Numbered from the stretch's first letter, positions 16,839-26,218 are shown. The stretch is 64,000 nucleotides of DNA from Fundicoccus sp052116145 (GCF_052116145.1 NZ_JBQKLQ010000001.1:852020-916019); one strand, 5' to 3'. Numbers and translations: made by a program. Notes: generated from the letters alone by a model not told the origin.

Positions 16839-17231
16839 ATGACACAACCAGAAGTTTTTTACCCTGCAATTTTCTTTAAAGATAAAGAAGGTGCTTATAC
16901 TGTTCAATTTCTAGATATACCTGGAGCTGTTACATTTGGTAATAATTTATCTGAGGCTTTCCAATATGCTCAAAACACTCTCGGCAACGCGCTTTATGAC
17001 CAAACGAACTTACCTGAACCAACGCTTGATTTCACCCACGTAGATCTCAAACCAACGGATCGAATCGTCTTAGTGAGCATCAACTTAATGGAATTTCGTT
17101 CTCGCATGAATCATAAAAAAATTAAGAAAAATACTTATATCCCAGAGTATCTTGCGCTACTTGCTGAAAAGAAAAAAATTAATTTTTCGGCAACTTTGGC
17201 CGATGCTTTAGAAGAAAAACTATTCCCATAA
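16839..17231 (+). CDS. HicB-family antitoxin-like protein, without HicA partner
   Basis: The 130 residues begin with a HicB fold (FYPAIFFKDKEGAYTVQFLD followed by IPGAVTFGNNLSEAFQYAQN), a partial RNase-H-like domain. The C-terminal helices (YIPEYLALLAEKKKINFSAT) look like a ribbon-helix-helix or HTH DNA-binding tail. HicB normally neutralises the mRNase HicA encoded next to it. No HicA-sized frame is present in either flank (16617-16838 or 17232-17412). AAAGGAG precedes the ATG. It may be an orphan antitoxin, a regulator, or a partner of a distant toxin. Confidence 0.82.
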   Translation: MTQPEVFYPAIFFKDKEGAYTVQFLDIPGAVTFGNNLSEAFQYAQNTLGNALYDQTNLPEPTLDFTHVDLKPTDRIVLVSINLMEFRSRMNHKKIKKNTYIPEYLALLAEKKKINFSATLADALEEKLFP

Positions 17232-17268
17232 ACAAACAATTTATGAGAGTTTGTTAAGCTTTTTTTTA
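17231..17268 (+). terminator. Weak terminator after hicB
   Basis: AACAAAC (17231-17237) pairs with GTTTGTT (17249-17255); a run of eight T follows shortly after. The stem is AT-rich. Confidence 0.5.
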
Positions 17269-17353
17269 ATTTAGTGAGAGCACAACTTTTTAAAATTGGA
17301 TCCAATCGCTAATCATTCGTAGTGCCCCTTTAAGCACTCTCCTCAAAAAAAAT

Positions 17354-17401
17354 AACATACCAGCACCAAGCTCATTACGAGCAAGCGGGTGTTGGTATGT
17401 T
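17354..17401. terminator. Bidirectional terminator
   Basis: AACATACCAGCACC pairs with GGTGTTGGTATGTT with one G-T pair. A small inner GCTC/GAGC hairpin sits in the loop and A/T-runs flank both sides. It ends the NatAB-type operon on the minus strand. Confidence 0.88.
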
Positions 17402-17412
17402 TTTTTATTGAA

Positions 17413-18696
17413 CTATGACGCTTCTCTTTCTGATTTCCAAAGTGCGAATGATCGTTTAAAGGTGTTAATTATCCCTTTGTCGCTATAAACTAGCACATTA
17501 CTCTTGTAAAAGACGGCCGAGAACCATAGGCAAAGAATCATGAAAATAATCGATAGGATAAAGGATAACACAATTTCTCCGTTACCAACCGTTTCAGCTG
17601 CGATTCTAAAAGGCATAACAAAAGGTGTAAACAAAGGGATTTGTGAACCAATTCGAACAATGGGATTATTAGTCGACACATTGGCGTATAAACCAATATA
17701 AAAACCAGCTAATGCTGTAAAGATAATCGGTGTAATCATCTTGCTAACATCTTCCGTTGTTGAAACAAGTGAGCCTAGGAAGCCAGCTATACTTGTATAA
17801 ATCAAAATCCCGATAATAGCGTAAAGTGCTCCTAGTGCTAAAACATTACCACTATTACTTAAGTAGTAACCGATATCTAACTCATCTAAGAAATTAAAGA
17901 AGTCCATTTGTTGAACTACTAATCGAACTAAAAAGAAAATAACGACATAGGCTGCTAATTGTGTCAAAATAACTAAACCAACGCCAATCATCTTACCTAA
18001 GAAATGAGTCGTAGCTGATATACTTGAGAGAATAATCTCCATAATACGTGACCCTTTTTCAGCAGCAATTTCTTGAGAAATGATGCCGACGTAAGTCATA
18101 ATAAACATGAAGACGATAAAACTCACACCATAAGCAACCCCTTGACGCACTAACACCGTAGGATCTTGTGAAGAGGTCTCTGTTGTCGTCCCATCATCGC
18201 CAGTTTGTAAAATTATCGTGTCGATTCCAACTGTACTGGATTGAATTTGGAGCAACTGCTCTTGGCTCATCCCCATACTTTCGGCCACATTATTTAAATG
18301 AAAATTTCCCAAAGCCTGTTGGATTAAACTCATATTTATATCCTTACTTGTTGGTTTACGGTAGTAAATTCCATTTAGAGTTTCTTCTGTTTGATCGACC
18401 ACTAAGTAGCCATCGATTTCATCGGCAGTCAAGGCTTGATTGGCCTCTTCTTCTGTTAAAGTAAAAATGACATTATGTTGGCCACCACTTTCAGAAATAA
18501 CTTCCTGAACTTCACTGTCAGCATTTACAACCGCAATCTCACCCACACTTGATGACATTTGATCTTGAGCAATTAGATAACCAATTCCCCCAAAAATCGC
18601 AATCATAAAGATTGGACTCATCACCATAAAGAAAAATGACCAAGACAGCACATTTTTACGATACACTTCTTTAATAACAATCCATGCTTTATTCAT
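17413..18696 (-). CDS. ABC-2 type exporter permease, NatB-like
   Basis: The 427-residue protein starts with a cytoplasmic/first membrane helix (about 17-42). A large external domain follows (about 45-185), then five or more helices toward the C-terminus (starting near 187, 230, 275, 305 and 365). This is the layout of NatB/ABC2_membrane_3 permeases. Relatives export sodium, peptides or antimicrobials. The start codon overlaps the ATPase stop by eight bases, so the two subunits are translationally coupled. The substrate is unknown. Confidence 0.85.
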   Translation of the reverse strand: MNKAWIVIKEVYRKNVLSWSFFFMVMSPIFMIAIFGGIGYLIAQDQMSSSVGEIAVVNADSEVQEVISESGGQHNVIFTLTEEEANQALTADEIDGYLVVDQTEETLNGIYYRKPTSKDINMSLIQQALGNFHLNNVAESMGMSQEQLLQIQSSTVGIDTIILQTGDDGTTTETSSQDPTVLVRQGVAYGVSFIVFMFIMTYVGIISQEIAAEKGSRIMEIILSSISATTHFLGKMIGVGLVILTQLAAYVVIFFLVRLVVQQMDFFNFLDELDIGYYLSNSGNVLALGALYAIIGILIYTSIAGFLGSLVSTTEDVSKMITPIIFTALAGFYIGLYANVSTNNPIVRIGSQIPLFTPFVMPFRIAAETVGNGEIVLSFILSIIFMILCLWFSAVFYKSNVLVYSDKGIINTFKRSFALWKSEREAS

Positions 18697-19597
18697 GAGT
18701 CGCTTCCCCCGCTTTCATCTTAAAGATCTCCTCTAGCGTCGGCGGTTGCTGACTAAAGGTTCTAATGTATTGTCCTTGAGTCACTTGTTTAAATAATACC
18801 TCTCCATAAGAATCATCTTCTAAAGTTAATAAGAAACTATCAGTATCACGCTGTTTCACACTCGCAACGCCTTCCAAAACTGATAAGCTATCCACGTTCC
18901 ATTGATTTGTATCCAGAAATAGCTTCGTGCGACCAAAACTCTCACGAACCTGCGAAACCGTTCCATAGAGTACTCGTTTTCCATTATGAACCATCACTAA
19001 CTTATCACATAACTCTTCAACATTATTCATATTGTGACTTGAAAATATAATACTGCTCCCCTTAGCTTTCAAATCCAAAATCCCTTGCATCAATAAATCA
19101 GAATTGACCGGATCTAAGCCACTAAAAGGTTCATCAAGAATGACCAACTTAGGTTCATGAATTAAAGTCGAAATAAGCTGCACCTTCTGTTGATTCCCTT
19201 TTGACAAAGTTTTTACTTTATCCGAACGTTTCCCTTTAACAGCAAACCTTTCCATCCAAAAATCAATTTTATCCAGAATATCTTGAGCATCCATTCCTCT
19301 TAAACGAGCAAAATACATAATTTGCTGCTCCACTGTCAGCTTTTCATAAAGCCCACGTTCTTCCGGTAAATAGCCAACAATATTATATAACTCCTTGCCC
19401 ATTTCTTGACCATTCCAAAGCACACGGCCATTTTCTTCTGGTGTTAAAAAATCTAATATCATCCGAAAAATAGTCGTCTTACCTGAACCATTCTGACCAA
19501 TAATCCCAATAATAGAACCAGATTCAATACTGAAGGATACATCATCCACAGCTCTCAAATCACCAAAAGTTTTAACTAAATTTGTTACTTCCAGCAT
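18689..19597 (-). CDS. ABC transporter ATP-binding protein, NatA-like
   Basis: This 302-residue ATPase has Walker A GQNGSGKTT (residues 34-42), signature LSKGNQQKVQ, Walker B LVILDEPFSGLDP and the switch region SSHNMNNVEE. The C-terminal extension beyond the nucleotide domain is as in COG4152/NatA proteins. It energises the coupled ABC-2 permease. AGGAGG lies just upstream of the ATG. The direction is probably export; no resistance or bacteriocin genes are adjacent to hint at a substrate. Confidence 0.9.
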   Translation of the reverse strand: MLEVTNLVKTFGDLRAVDDVSFSIESGSIIGIIGQNGSGKTTIFRMILDFLTPEENGRVLWNGQEMGKELYNIVGYLPEERGLYEKLTVEQQIMYFARLRGMDAQDILDKIDFWMERFAVKGKRSDKVKTLSKGNQQKVQLISTLIHEPKLVILDEPFSGLDPVNSDLLMQGILDLKAKGSSIIFSSHNMNNVEELCDKLVMVHNGKRVLYGTVSQVRESFGRTKLFLDTNQWNVDSLSVLEGVASVKQRDTDSFLLTLEDDSYGEVLFKQVTQGQYIRTFSQQPPTLEEIFKMKAGEATHE

Positions 19598-19699
19598 AAC
19601 TAACCTCCTATAAAAAACTTTACCTCTATCGTTATAGTGAACAAAAACACGTATAAAGTCAACTAATTACAACAACTATCGAGGTCTAAATAAGACCAA

Positions 19700-19745
19700 T
19701 AAAAAAAGTTTCTTTAAGGAAATGGTAAGCACCCCTTAAAGAAAC
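19700..19745 (-). terminator. Terminator after the alanine/glycine symporter gene
   Basis: GTTTCTTTAAGG (19709-19720 region) pairs with CCTTAAAGAAAC (ending 19745). On the minus strand the stem is followed by a run of seven T. Confidence 0.88.
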
Positions 19746-19762
19746 TGAATCTATCGTTATAA

Positions 19763-21139
19763 TTAGTGATGATTATACAAACGCTCCATTGCAGGCTTTT
19801 CATAATCTTCTGATAACGCCACGACCACTTTGGTTAAAACAAATAGGCTGATGATATTCGGTATCACCATCAAACCATTAAATAAATCAGCTAAAGCCCA
19901 CACCAATTCTACTTGTAAACTACAGCCTACTACAACAAATAAAGAAACTAAAACGCTATAGAGTGGAACAGCTTTGGCTCCAAACATATACTTAACATTC
20001 GCCTCGCCAAAGAAATACCAGCCAACGATTGTCGCAAATGCGAAAAAGAACACAGAGACGGCCACTACAGAATAACCTACTTGACCAAAAACTTGCGCAA
20101 ATGCAAATTGAGTTAATTCAATCCCCGTACGGCTACCATCTAATGACTGAGTCACTAAAATTACTAAAACCGTCAAAGGTAATAAAACAATCGTATCAAT
20201 AAAGACACCCATCATTGCTACTAACCCTTGATCTCCTGGATGCTTTACACGAGCTAAGGCATGAGCATGTGGCGTCGAACCCATCCCTGCTTCATGAGTA
20301 AAAAGTCCTCTGGCAACACCAAATCGAATCGCTTGCTGAACTGATACACCTAAGACACCTCCCAAGACAGCTTCTGGACTAAAAGCCCCCACAAAAATTG
20401 AGACGAATGCAGCAGGAACACGGTCAATATGAATTGCAATCACAATAATTGACGCTATCGTAAAGAACAAAGCCATCAAAGGAACTAGTTTTTCAGTGAC
20501 AGCCGCAATTCGACCAATCCCTCCCATGAATACAATCAAGGTTAAAACGCCCATTATACTACCGGTTATCCATGGATTCACCCCAAAAGCAGTCTGCATC
20601 GCTTGTCCAACTGAATTGGCTTGAACCATATTCCCCATAAAACCTAAAGCAAAAATTAGTAAGACAGCAAAGACACTCGCCAAACTTTTACCCAAACGGC
20701 CTTTAAATGCGGCACGAATATAATAAACTGGCCCACCGACCAAATGACCTTCGACCGTTGTGCGGTAGTGCTGTGCAAGAATTGCTTCTGCATAAATAAT
20801 CGCCATTCCTAAAATCGCGCTCATCCACATCCAGAAAACCGCTCCTGGACCTCCTGACACCATCGCCGTTGCTACTCCCGCTAAGTTCCCCGTACCAAGT
20901 TGGGCAGATATCGATGTGACTAAAGATTGAAAGGATGTCATTCCCTCTTCTTGACTAGCCTTAGTCCCTTTTAAAGATATTGATCCGAACGTTTTACGGA
21001 AACTATCCGGGAAAAGACGAAACTGTACAAATTTTAACTTAAAAGACAAATACAAGCCCATGCCAGACAGTAATCCAATTAACAAGACATCCCATAACCA
21101 GCTATTCAGAACTTCGACCAAACTCATTAGTTGACTCAT
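19763..21139 (-). CDS. Alanine/glycine:cation symporter (AGCS family)
   Basis: This 458-residue transporter has about 11 membrane segments and the AGCS signatures GTGNLAGVATAMVSGGPGAV and VARGLFTHEAGMGSTP. It takes up alanine or glycine with Na+ or H+. Length and motifs are complete. It is a single-gene unit with its own terminator. An alanine dehydrogenase gene lies 14 kb away (34855-35964) but is not linked. The upstream 269 bases show no riboswitch that I recognise. Confidence 0.93.
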   Translation of the reverse strand: MSQLMSLVEVLNSWLWDVLLIGLLSGMGLYLSFKLKFVQFRLFPDSFRKTFGSISLKGTKASQEEGMTSFQSLVTSISAQLGTGNLAGVATAMVSGGPGAVFWMWMSAILGMAIIYAEAILAQHYRTTVEGHLVGGPVYYIRAAFKGRLGKSLASVFAVLLIFALGFMGNMVQANSVGQAMQTAFGVNPWITGSIMGVLTLIVFMGGIGRIAAVTEKLVPLMALFFTIASIIVIAIHIDRVPAAFVSIFVGAFSPEAVLGGVLGVSVQQAIRFGVARGLFTHEAGMGSTPHAHALARVKHPGDQGLVAMMGVFIDTIVLLPLTVLVILVTQSLDGSRTGIELTQFAFAQVFGQVGYSVVAVSVFFFAFATIVGWYFFGEANVKYMFGAKAVPLYSVLVSLFVVVGCSLQVELVWALADLFNGLMVIPNIISLFVLTKVVVALSEDYEKPAMERLYNHH

Positions 21140-21349
21140 TTAGTCACTCCTAATTTCATTAATTTTTTATATTAATCACAATTATTATTAAAATAAAGTT
21201 ATAATGCAATATTTATTCACACTATCAATTAATATTACTGCTCTTGTTCGTGTTTTTTGGTGTAAAGCAGTAGTGAAGAACGACTTAACAACTCATGTAT
21301 CTATCAGTCAGTCAGCTGTTTATCGTCTGTATATATTTTGCTAAATTAA

Positions 21350-21375
21350 AAACCTCAGATTATAGTCTGAGGTTT
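21350..21375 (-). terminator. Terminator after pspA
   Basis: AAACCTCAGA (21350-21359) pairs with TCTGAGGTTT (21366-21375); five T follow on the minus strand. Confidence 0.9.
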
Positions 21376-21408
21376 ACCACAAGGTATGTCATCCAATTAG
21401 CGTAAACG

Positions 21409-22104
21409 TTAATTGGGATTATTTTCGTCTAAGCCCATTTCAGTTTTCATGCGAGCAAGCTCATCTTCAACAGATGCTGTTGATTTGGATGCATATTTAG
21501 CTTCTAAGTCTTTAGCTTTATCAATTGGTTCGGTATTTAATTCAGACATCGCATTCGCTTCATCAAGCATGCGGTTGGCTTTATCTTCCATCCGCTCGAA
21601 GTTACTCATCGCACCTTCTGAATTAGAAATTGATTGGGTCGCTTCATTCACTTTGGATTGAGCTTCAGCTACTGATAACTTTCCTTTAATCATTGCACGA
21701 CGTCTACGTAAGGTTTCGATATCTGTGGCTAATTTATCATGCATTTGACGCATCTTAGCCGCATTCTCATGGGCTGATGCGTAAGTGGTCGCTAAGCCTG
21801 CTCCCACATTTTCAAGTTCTTGTTTTTTACTTAAGAAAATACGCGCATCATCTTCATTACTTGCTTCTAATGCTTTTTTTGCTAATTGTGCATATTTTTG
21901 AACTTCGGCTTCATTTTCATCAACTCTGCGTTTAGCACGCGTTTCTTCAGCCATCACTCCTGCGGTACTTTCTTTTACTTCAGCCAAATCTTCCATCATA
22001 TCACGTAAGTATTGATCAATCATTTTGTCAGGATTTTCCATCCGATCAATCATTGAATTGACATTTGCACTGATAATTTTACTAAAACGGTTTAATATTG
22101 ACAT
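21409..22104 (-). CDS. pspA: PspA/IM30-family membrane-stress protein
   Basis: This 231-residue, almost fully helical coiled-coil protein starts MSILNRFSKIISANVNSMID, the amphipathic helix that binds stressed membranes. The central part (about 30-190) is the long hairpin of ESCRT-III-like PspA/LiaH/Vipp1 proteins. It assembles into rings or rods that protect the bilayer. It is co-transcribed with the membrane TPM-like gene upstream (23-base gap), which suggests that protein as its membrane partner. AGGAGG precedes the ATG. Confidence 0.92.
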   Translation of the reverse strand: MSILNRFSKIISANVNSMIDRMENPDKMIDQYLRDMMEDLAEVKESTAGVMAEETRAKRRVDENEAEVQKYAQLAKKALEASNEDDARIFLSKKQELENVGAGLATTYASAHENAAKMRQMHDKLATDIETLRRRRAMIKGKLSVAEAQSKVNEATQSISNSEGAMSNFERMEDKANRMLDEANAMSELNTEPIDKAKDLEAKYASKSTASVEDELARMKTEMGLDENNPN

Positions 22105-22127
22105 ATTATTTTCCTCCTAATAATTAG

Positions 22128-23225
22128 CTATTCCTCTGGTTTTATGTCCGAATATTTTTTCTCTAGTTCATCTGCTTGTGAGGCTTGTCCAAATGTATCA
22201 AGTGGTTTATTGAGCATATCTTCAGTTCGTTTGGCTTCAAGTGCCCGTTGTTTTTGACGAGATCTCCACCAAACAAACAAGATTGATACTAAAAGGATGC
22301 CTCCACCTACCAGCATAACTGGTATCCAAGGAGAGGTTGTGACTTCCATGATTCGATCGGCTGCTTCCTTAAAAGAATTACTAAAGAACTGTTCTTCACT
22401 CAAACTACTATCATAATAGTTACGATCGATATAATCTAAGAGTATATCGCCTGCCTCAGTATCAATGACTTGCTTTGCTTGTGTCCCTGCGACGTAATAA
22501 GAAATATATTGATCACCATAAGGTCCTATTGCTTCAAAGGGTTCATAAAACAATAGTAATAAATGGGCTTCATCTGTAAATAACTCTTCATAAAGTTGAT
22601 TCGCATAATTCTCAATATCGTCCATATTAACTGTATCAATTCCTGGAAGTCTGTCCGTAATGTAGACATAAGGTTGAATCCCAGTTTCTTGATAGAAATA
22701 GCGTAAACCATCTGTCATTTGAGTGCGATTACCAATCCAGTTGACTTCATCTGTAAAATACTCAGTTTCATTGACTGATCCTGAAGGAAGTGGTTCTCGC
22801 TCAACCGTTGACACCGTGATATTATTTGGGCCGCCGGACGATTGATTATTTCCAGAACTGCCTAGTACTGACCATAAGATGAGAACAACAACTACAATGA
22901 GTACCAAAATACCTAATGTTTTGCCGCACCCTCTGTTTTGACTGCTCCCCGGGCCACCAAAGCCATAGCCGCCACCACCGCCATAATTTCTGTAGGTTGG
23001 GCCCGTACGTATTATTGGTCCAATACGTGGTGAACGATTTCCCCAGCTACTTCCACTTGAACTCTTACCGCGACTTCCGCGACTTCCGCTACTACCACTA
23101 CTTCCAAATGAACCACGTCCGCGACTTCCGCCGCCTATTCGACCGCCGCCACCTCGACTTCCACCAAAGGATCCGCCGCCGCCTCTTGAACTGCCTCCAC
23201 CACGACTTCCACCACCTCTTGCCAT
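22128..23225 (-). CDS. Membrane TPM-like protein with Arg-Gly-Gly-rich N-terminus
   Basis: The 365 residues have an unusual order. Residues 1-98 are a low-complexity Arg/Gly/Ser region with many RGGG units and almost no hydrophobic residues. A membrane helix follows (103-121), then a folded domain (about 150-295) resembling the TPM domain (YFYQETGIQPYVYITD, AHLLLLFYE). A second helix (300-320) and a charged tail to 365 complete it. With both termini inside, the TPM-like part would face outside. TPM proteins normally carry a signal peptide and have glycine-rich sequence at the C-terminus, so this is an inverted layout. It is operonic with pspA; GAGGTGA precedes the ATG. Function inferred: envelope-stress sensing or PspA anchoring. 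Confidence 0.75.
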   Translation of the reverse strand: MARGGGSRGGGSSRGGGGSFGGSRGGGGRIGGGSRGRGSFGSSGSSGSRGSRGKSSSGSSWGNRSPRIGPIIRTGPTYRNYGGGGGYGFGGPGSSQNRGCGKTLGILVLIVVVVLILWSVLGSSGNNQSSGGPNNITVSTVEREPLPSGSVNETEYFTDEVNWIGNRTQMTDGLRYFYQETGIQPYVYITDRLPGIDTVNMDDIENYANQLYEELFTDEAHLLLLFYEPFEAIGPYGDQYISYYVAGTQAKQVIDTEAGDILLDYIDRNYYDSSLSEEQFFSNSFKEAADRIMEVTTSPWIPVMLVGGGILLVSILFVWWRSRQKQRALEAKRTEDMLNKPLDTFGQASQADELEKKYSDIKPEE

Positions 23226-23390
23226 TAAATCACCTCGCTTTCACTAAAGCTTGCTGTCATGTGTGTTATACCTTTTATAGTGTAAATATAGCATTCCATT
23301 TGATTTTGTGTCAATTTATTCCCCTTATTGGGGGGCAGTCCAAATGTTTGTGGCTTAACTCAAGCAGTTTAGCTGCCTATTTTGGGAAAA

Positions 23391-23431
23391 AACAGATTGC
23401 AGAAACCTTAAATTAGGTAGTGCAATCTGTT
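23391..23431 (-). terminator. Terminator after the 553-residue membrane protein gene
   Basis: AACAGATTGCA (23391-23401) pairs with TGCAATCTGTT (23421-23431), with an inner ACCTTA/TAGGT pairing. On the minus strand six T follow. Confidence 0.88.
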
Positions 23432-23438
23432 AGTAAGT

Positions 23439-25100
23439 TTATTCAAATTCAAGCTCACGAACGACGCCGTTTTCTGTCGCTGTAAATTGAACTTCTTGGC
23501 CCGCTTCCACAAAAGGTAATTGTTCGCTCAAGCTGATGTTAGCAGTGTAAACTGATCCATCGACCATGAAGTAGTAGATCGTGTTTCCCTCTACTACAAC
23601 GGCTTGTATATCTTCAATTTGACCATTGATTGAGGCGAGTTCTTCTTCTGTCTCAATTTCATCAACATTTATTGGATTATCTTCTGCGTAACTTAGCATC
23701 AGACGTTCGACACTAGACTCCACATAAACATTTTGGTAATTCTGTACATCAATCAGTGCATATTCCTTAATTAGACCTGAACTATCTTTTAAGCTGAGAA
23801 TATACATTGGACGTCCTTCAATACTGATAAGTAATGGGAATGTGGCAACATAGCCTGTTTCTTGAACACTACCTTCAGCCGACTGCATGGCTGAGAATTC
23901 TTCCGCAGCATTGAGTGGGTAAAAGCGCGTATCTTTCGTTCGCATATTGACTAGTACAAATCCTATATTCGATTCATCAGAAACAACCGATGTGATACCG
24001 GTATATAAATATAAGTCGTCGTCGATCGGTAAGTAATTATAGCCTGCCGTTGGTTCAGTAACACCTTGTTTTGAAAATATTGAGTTCCAGTAGCCGCCTT
24101 GATATCTTCCGTTCATTTCTAACTGGTGCAGAATTAATTCTGAACTATGCACACGGTCAACCCAACTTGGAATTTCTTCTAATTTATAGGTTGTTGTTTC
24201 ACCTGTCATCGCATTTAAAGTGATTAACCCATTGGCTTCTGGCTCACGTAAGAAAAAGTTACGTGTATAAGTTGTGGCAATATAGTAAGGTCTTCCTTCA
24301 TCATCCACTTCGAAATTGGGTGATTCAAATAAGGTAAATGGATTACTGAAACGTAATTTACGCATCACATCTCGGTTGAACATGTCTGAATAACTATACT
24401 TAATGGGTTGTTCAGGAGTTTCTACCGTTACTGCCCCTGTGACGTTATCGACTTTAAAGTAATGAGGAATTCCTTCTCTAAAATTATTTAACCATTTAAA
24501 GAAACCAGCATACTCAAGAGGTGTCACTCGGTATGGATAGCTTTCAATATTGATTTGTGTGTAATCGTCTGCTGCTTCAAACTGAGAAACTAGATTAGTT
24601 AAGGCTCCAAGATGACGATTACCTAATCGTGTCGCAGTATCACGGTCGATTAAAGTGATTTGGTTCAAGTCAGTTTGCGGAAATTCTGTCGCAAAATCAG
24701 CTTGTTCAATGTCAATCATTGTAGAATAGCCTTCTGAAAAAAAGAATGGTGAAAACACTAAATTACCAATCATTGCTACTAACCATAAAATAGGTAGTGG
24801 TAAAATCAATAATAAGTATTTCTTTGGCACTGAGCGCCATTTGACATTTTTAACATCGCCAGATTTTAATTCTGATATAAAGCTAGAACTATCGGCTAAG
24901 ACTTCAATCACTACGATTCCTATTATCGCTAGTAATACAAAGAACCAAAAGTCAATTGCCGCATAATGGATTGCTGGTAAAGTCACATAGTAATAAATAA
25001 ACAACGCGATAGCTAACAGAATATATAGTGATCGAATTCGTTTACCGCCCGTTTTTTGTTTTTTCGCTTTCTCTTTAGCTGTACCTGTTACGTCTTTCAT
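23439..25100 (-). CDS. Conserved membrane protein of unknown function, 553 residues
   Basis: I do not recognise a named family. A Lys/Gly-rich cytoplasmic start (1-23) is followed by three membrane helices (about 24-41, 50-68 and 95-117). A large domain of about 430 residues follows and would lie outside the membrane. This domain is rich in beta-type segments (YYIATTYTRNFF, GLITLNAMTGETTTYKL, DDDLYLYTGITSV, GRPMYILSL) resembling beta-propeller or PepSY-like repeats. AGGAGG precedes the ATG. The gene has its own terminator and lies upstream of the pspA pair, so it may be transcribed separately. A cell-envelope role is a guess. Confidence 0.6.
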   Translation of the reverse strand: MKDVTGTAKEKAKKQKTGGKRIRSLYILLAIALFIYYYVTLPAIHYAAIDFWFFVLLAIIGIVVIEVLADSSSFISELKSGDVKNVKWRSVPKKYLLLILPLPILWLVAMIGNLVFSPFFFSEGYSTMIDIEQADFATEFPQTDLNQITLIDRDTATRLGNRHLGALTNLVSQFEAADDYTQINIESYPYRVTPLEYAGFFKWLNNFREGIPHYFKVDNVTGAVTVETPEQPIKYSYSDMFNRDVMRKLRFSNPFTLFESPNFEVDDEGRPYYIATTYTRNFFLREPEANGLITLNAMTGETTTYKLEEIPSWVDRVHSSELILHQLEMNGRYQGGYWNSIFSKQGVTEPTAGYNYLPIDDDLYLYTGITSVVSDESNIGFVLVNMRTKDTRFYPLNAAEEFSAMQSAEGSVQETGYVATFPLLISIEGRPMYILSLKDSSGLIKEYALIDVQNYQNVYVESSVERLMLSYAEDNPINVDEIETEEELASINGQIEDIQAVVVEGNTIYYFMVDGSVYTANISLSEQLPFVEAGQEVQFTATENGVVRELEFE

Positions 25101-25464
25101 AAAAAACCTCCTAAGTTTTGTTCACAATGAACACCTTACTTTAATTGTAAGCATTTTTACATCAATTAGCAATTGGGACTTTAGCCCTATCTTCTAAACC
25201 TCTATATCATGGTAAATTAAGGGCAGAATATGAATAAGGGATGAGTAAGATAAACGACAATAAGGCTTGAGAAAACTAAAGCACCCTGACATCGAAAAAA
25301 AGATGCCAGGATGGGATATGGCATTTATTGGTTAATCACTTTATAAATAAGTGTAGTGAAAAATCAAATTTGTATGTAAATTTTGAATATACGATAAGAC
25401 AATTCACCAAACTATCTTATAAAATCATCAAATGATATCCAGTTCACCATTCCAATAACTGGCA
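25101..25464. other. Intergenic region with a GAAA-rich hairpin
   Basis: This 364-base stretch has no credible gene. It contains one hairpin: CCTGACATC (25285-25293) and GATGCCAGG (25302-25310), pairing eight of nine bases around an A-rich loop. No T-run follows on either strand, so it is not a normal terminator. The promoter of the 553-residue membrane protein should lie near 25110-25200. Confidence 0.4.
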
Positions 25465-25689
25465 TCATACTGGCTCCCAATAACCGCCCCACGTATTTGT
25501 AGAGGTTTTCAATTTTCTTCTATGCAATTTACCATTAATCATTTTAAAGTGCCATTCATAAACATCTGACAAAAGCTTCACTGCGTAAGCGTTACCAAAC
25601 TCATCGGTCTGCGCTTTGATTGCTCTTTCTTTTGGAAACACAAAACTTAATAGAATAAAGTCTACAAGTAATAATTTAATTTTTTTCAT
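25465..25689 (-). CDS. Small secreted protein, 74 residues, unknown
   Basis: The frame encodes a hydrophobic leader (MKKIKLLLVDFILLSFVF then a charged stretch ending at KAQ) and a mature part of about 47 residues. The mature part ends in NTWGGYWEPV after HFKMINGKLHRRK. Short proteins with a terminal 'xxRL/K...W..WEPV' ending occur in other Lactobacillales as hypothetical secreted proteins, from memory. The ATG overlaps the stop of the upstream 87-codon frame by 14 bases, suggesting coupled translation. The leader is atypical (KER after the hydrophobic run), so export is uncertain. Confidence 0.5.
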   Translation of the reverse strand: MKKIKLLLVDFILLSFVFPKERAIKAQTDEFGNAYAVKLLSDVYEWHFKMINGKLHRRKLKTSTNTWGGYWEPV

Positions 25690-25939
25690 CTATAATCCCA
25701 TTCTTTAACTCAAATTTTGGTATATTAGTAAACGATTCATGAGATACATCTGTTACTATCTGAAGAAACTGATTATTAACATATAGTTCGTATTTATTAT
25801 GCTCATTTAAAAGAAAATAGGCATTTCCCTCATTAATCATAAAGCCCTCCTTGCACTTAGAGCTATTTACATAATAAGGTTCAATAGCAATTGCTGTTGA
25901 CATATAAAAGAAAAAGAAAAAAATAAAGACCATAAACAT
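25676..25939 (-). CDS. Small secreted protein, 87 residues, unknown
   Basis: The first 18 residues are strongly hydrophobic (MFMVFIFFFFFYMSTAIA) and look like a signal peptide cut after Ala. The remaining 69 residues contain one cysteine and aromatic-rich segments (NAYFLLNEHNKYELYVN). No good ribosome site lies within 12 bases of the first ATG, and the poly-Phe leader comes from a T-rich stretch. The true start is therefore uncertain and the frame may be decayed. It is linked to the 74-codon gene by a 14-base overlap. Confidence 0.45.
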   Translation of the reverse strand: MFMVFIFFFFFYMSTAIAIEPYYVNSSKCKEGFMINEGNAYFLLNEHNKYELYVNNQFLQIVTDVSHESFTNIPKFELKNGIIDEKN

Positions 25940-26218
25940 TAGAATTCAGTTAACGAGTGACCTCAAAAAAAACCACATTTCACTTATACTTCATCGCTCA
26001 TTATATATATGGTCAACTACTAATGTACCCTTCAGAATATTCGAATGTTGAACACATCATTATCTTTCAAGAAGAGGTTAATAGTTTTCGTTGCATCATT
26101 TATCACTATATATTTTTAATTACAACCGATACATTATTACGTTTCGCTGACATTATGAAACATCATCGCTTTGTCACTTGCATTTTGTTTCTTATGTCAT
26201 TAAGAGAAGGGATGAATT

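Noticed and set aside
22916..23416. Plus-strand frame of 166 codons, His/Arg/Phe-rich
   Set aside because: It is opposite the glycine-rich coding region, whose base composition keeps the antisense frame open.
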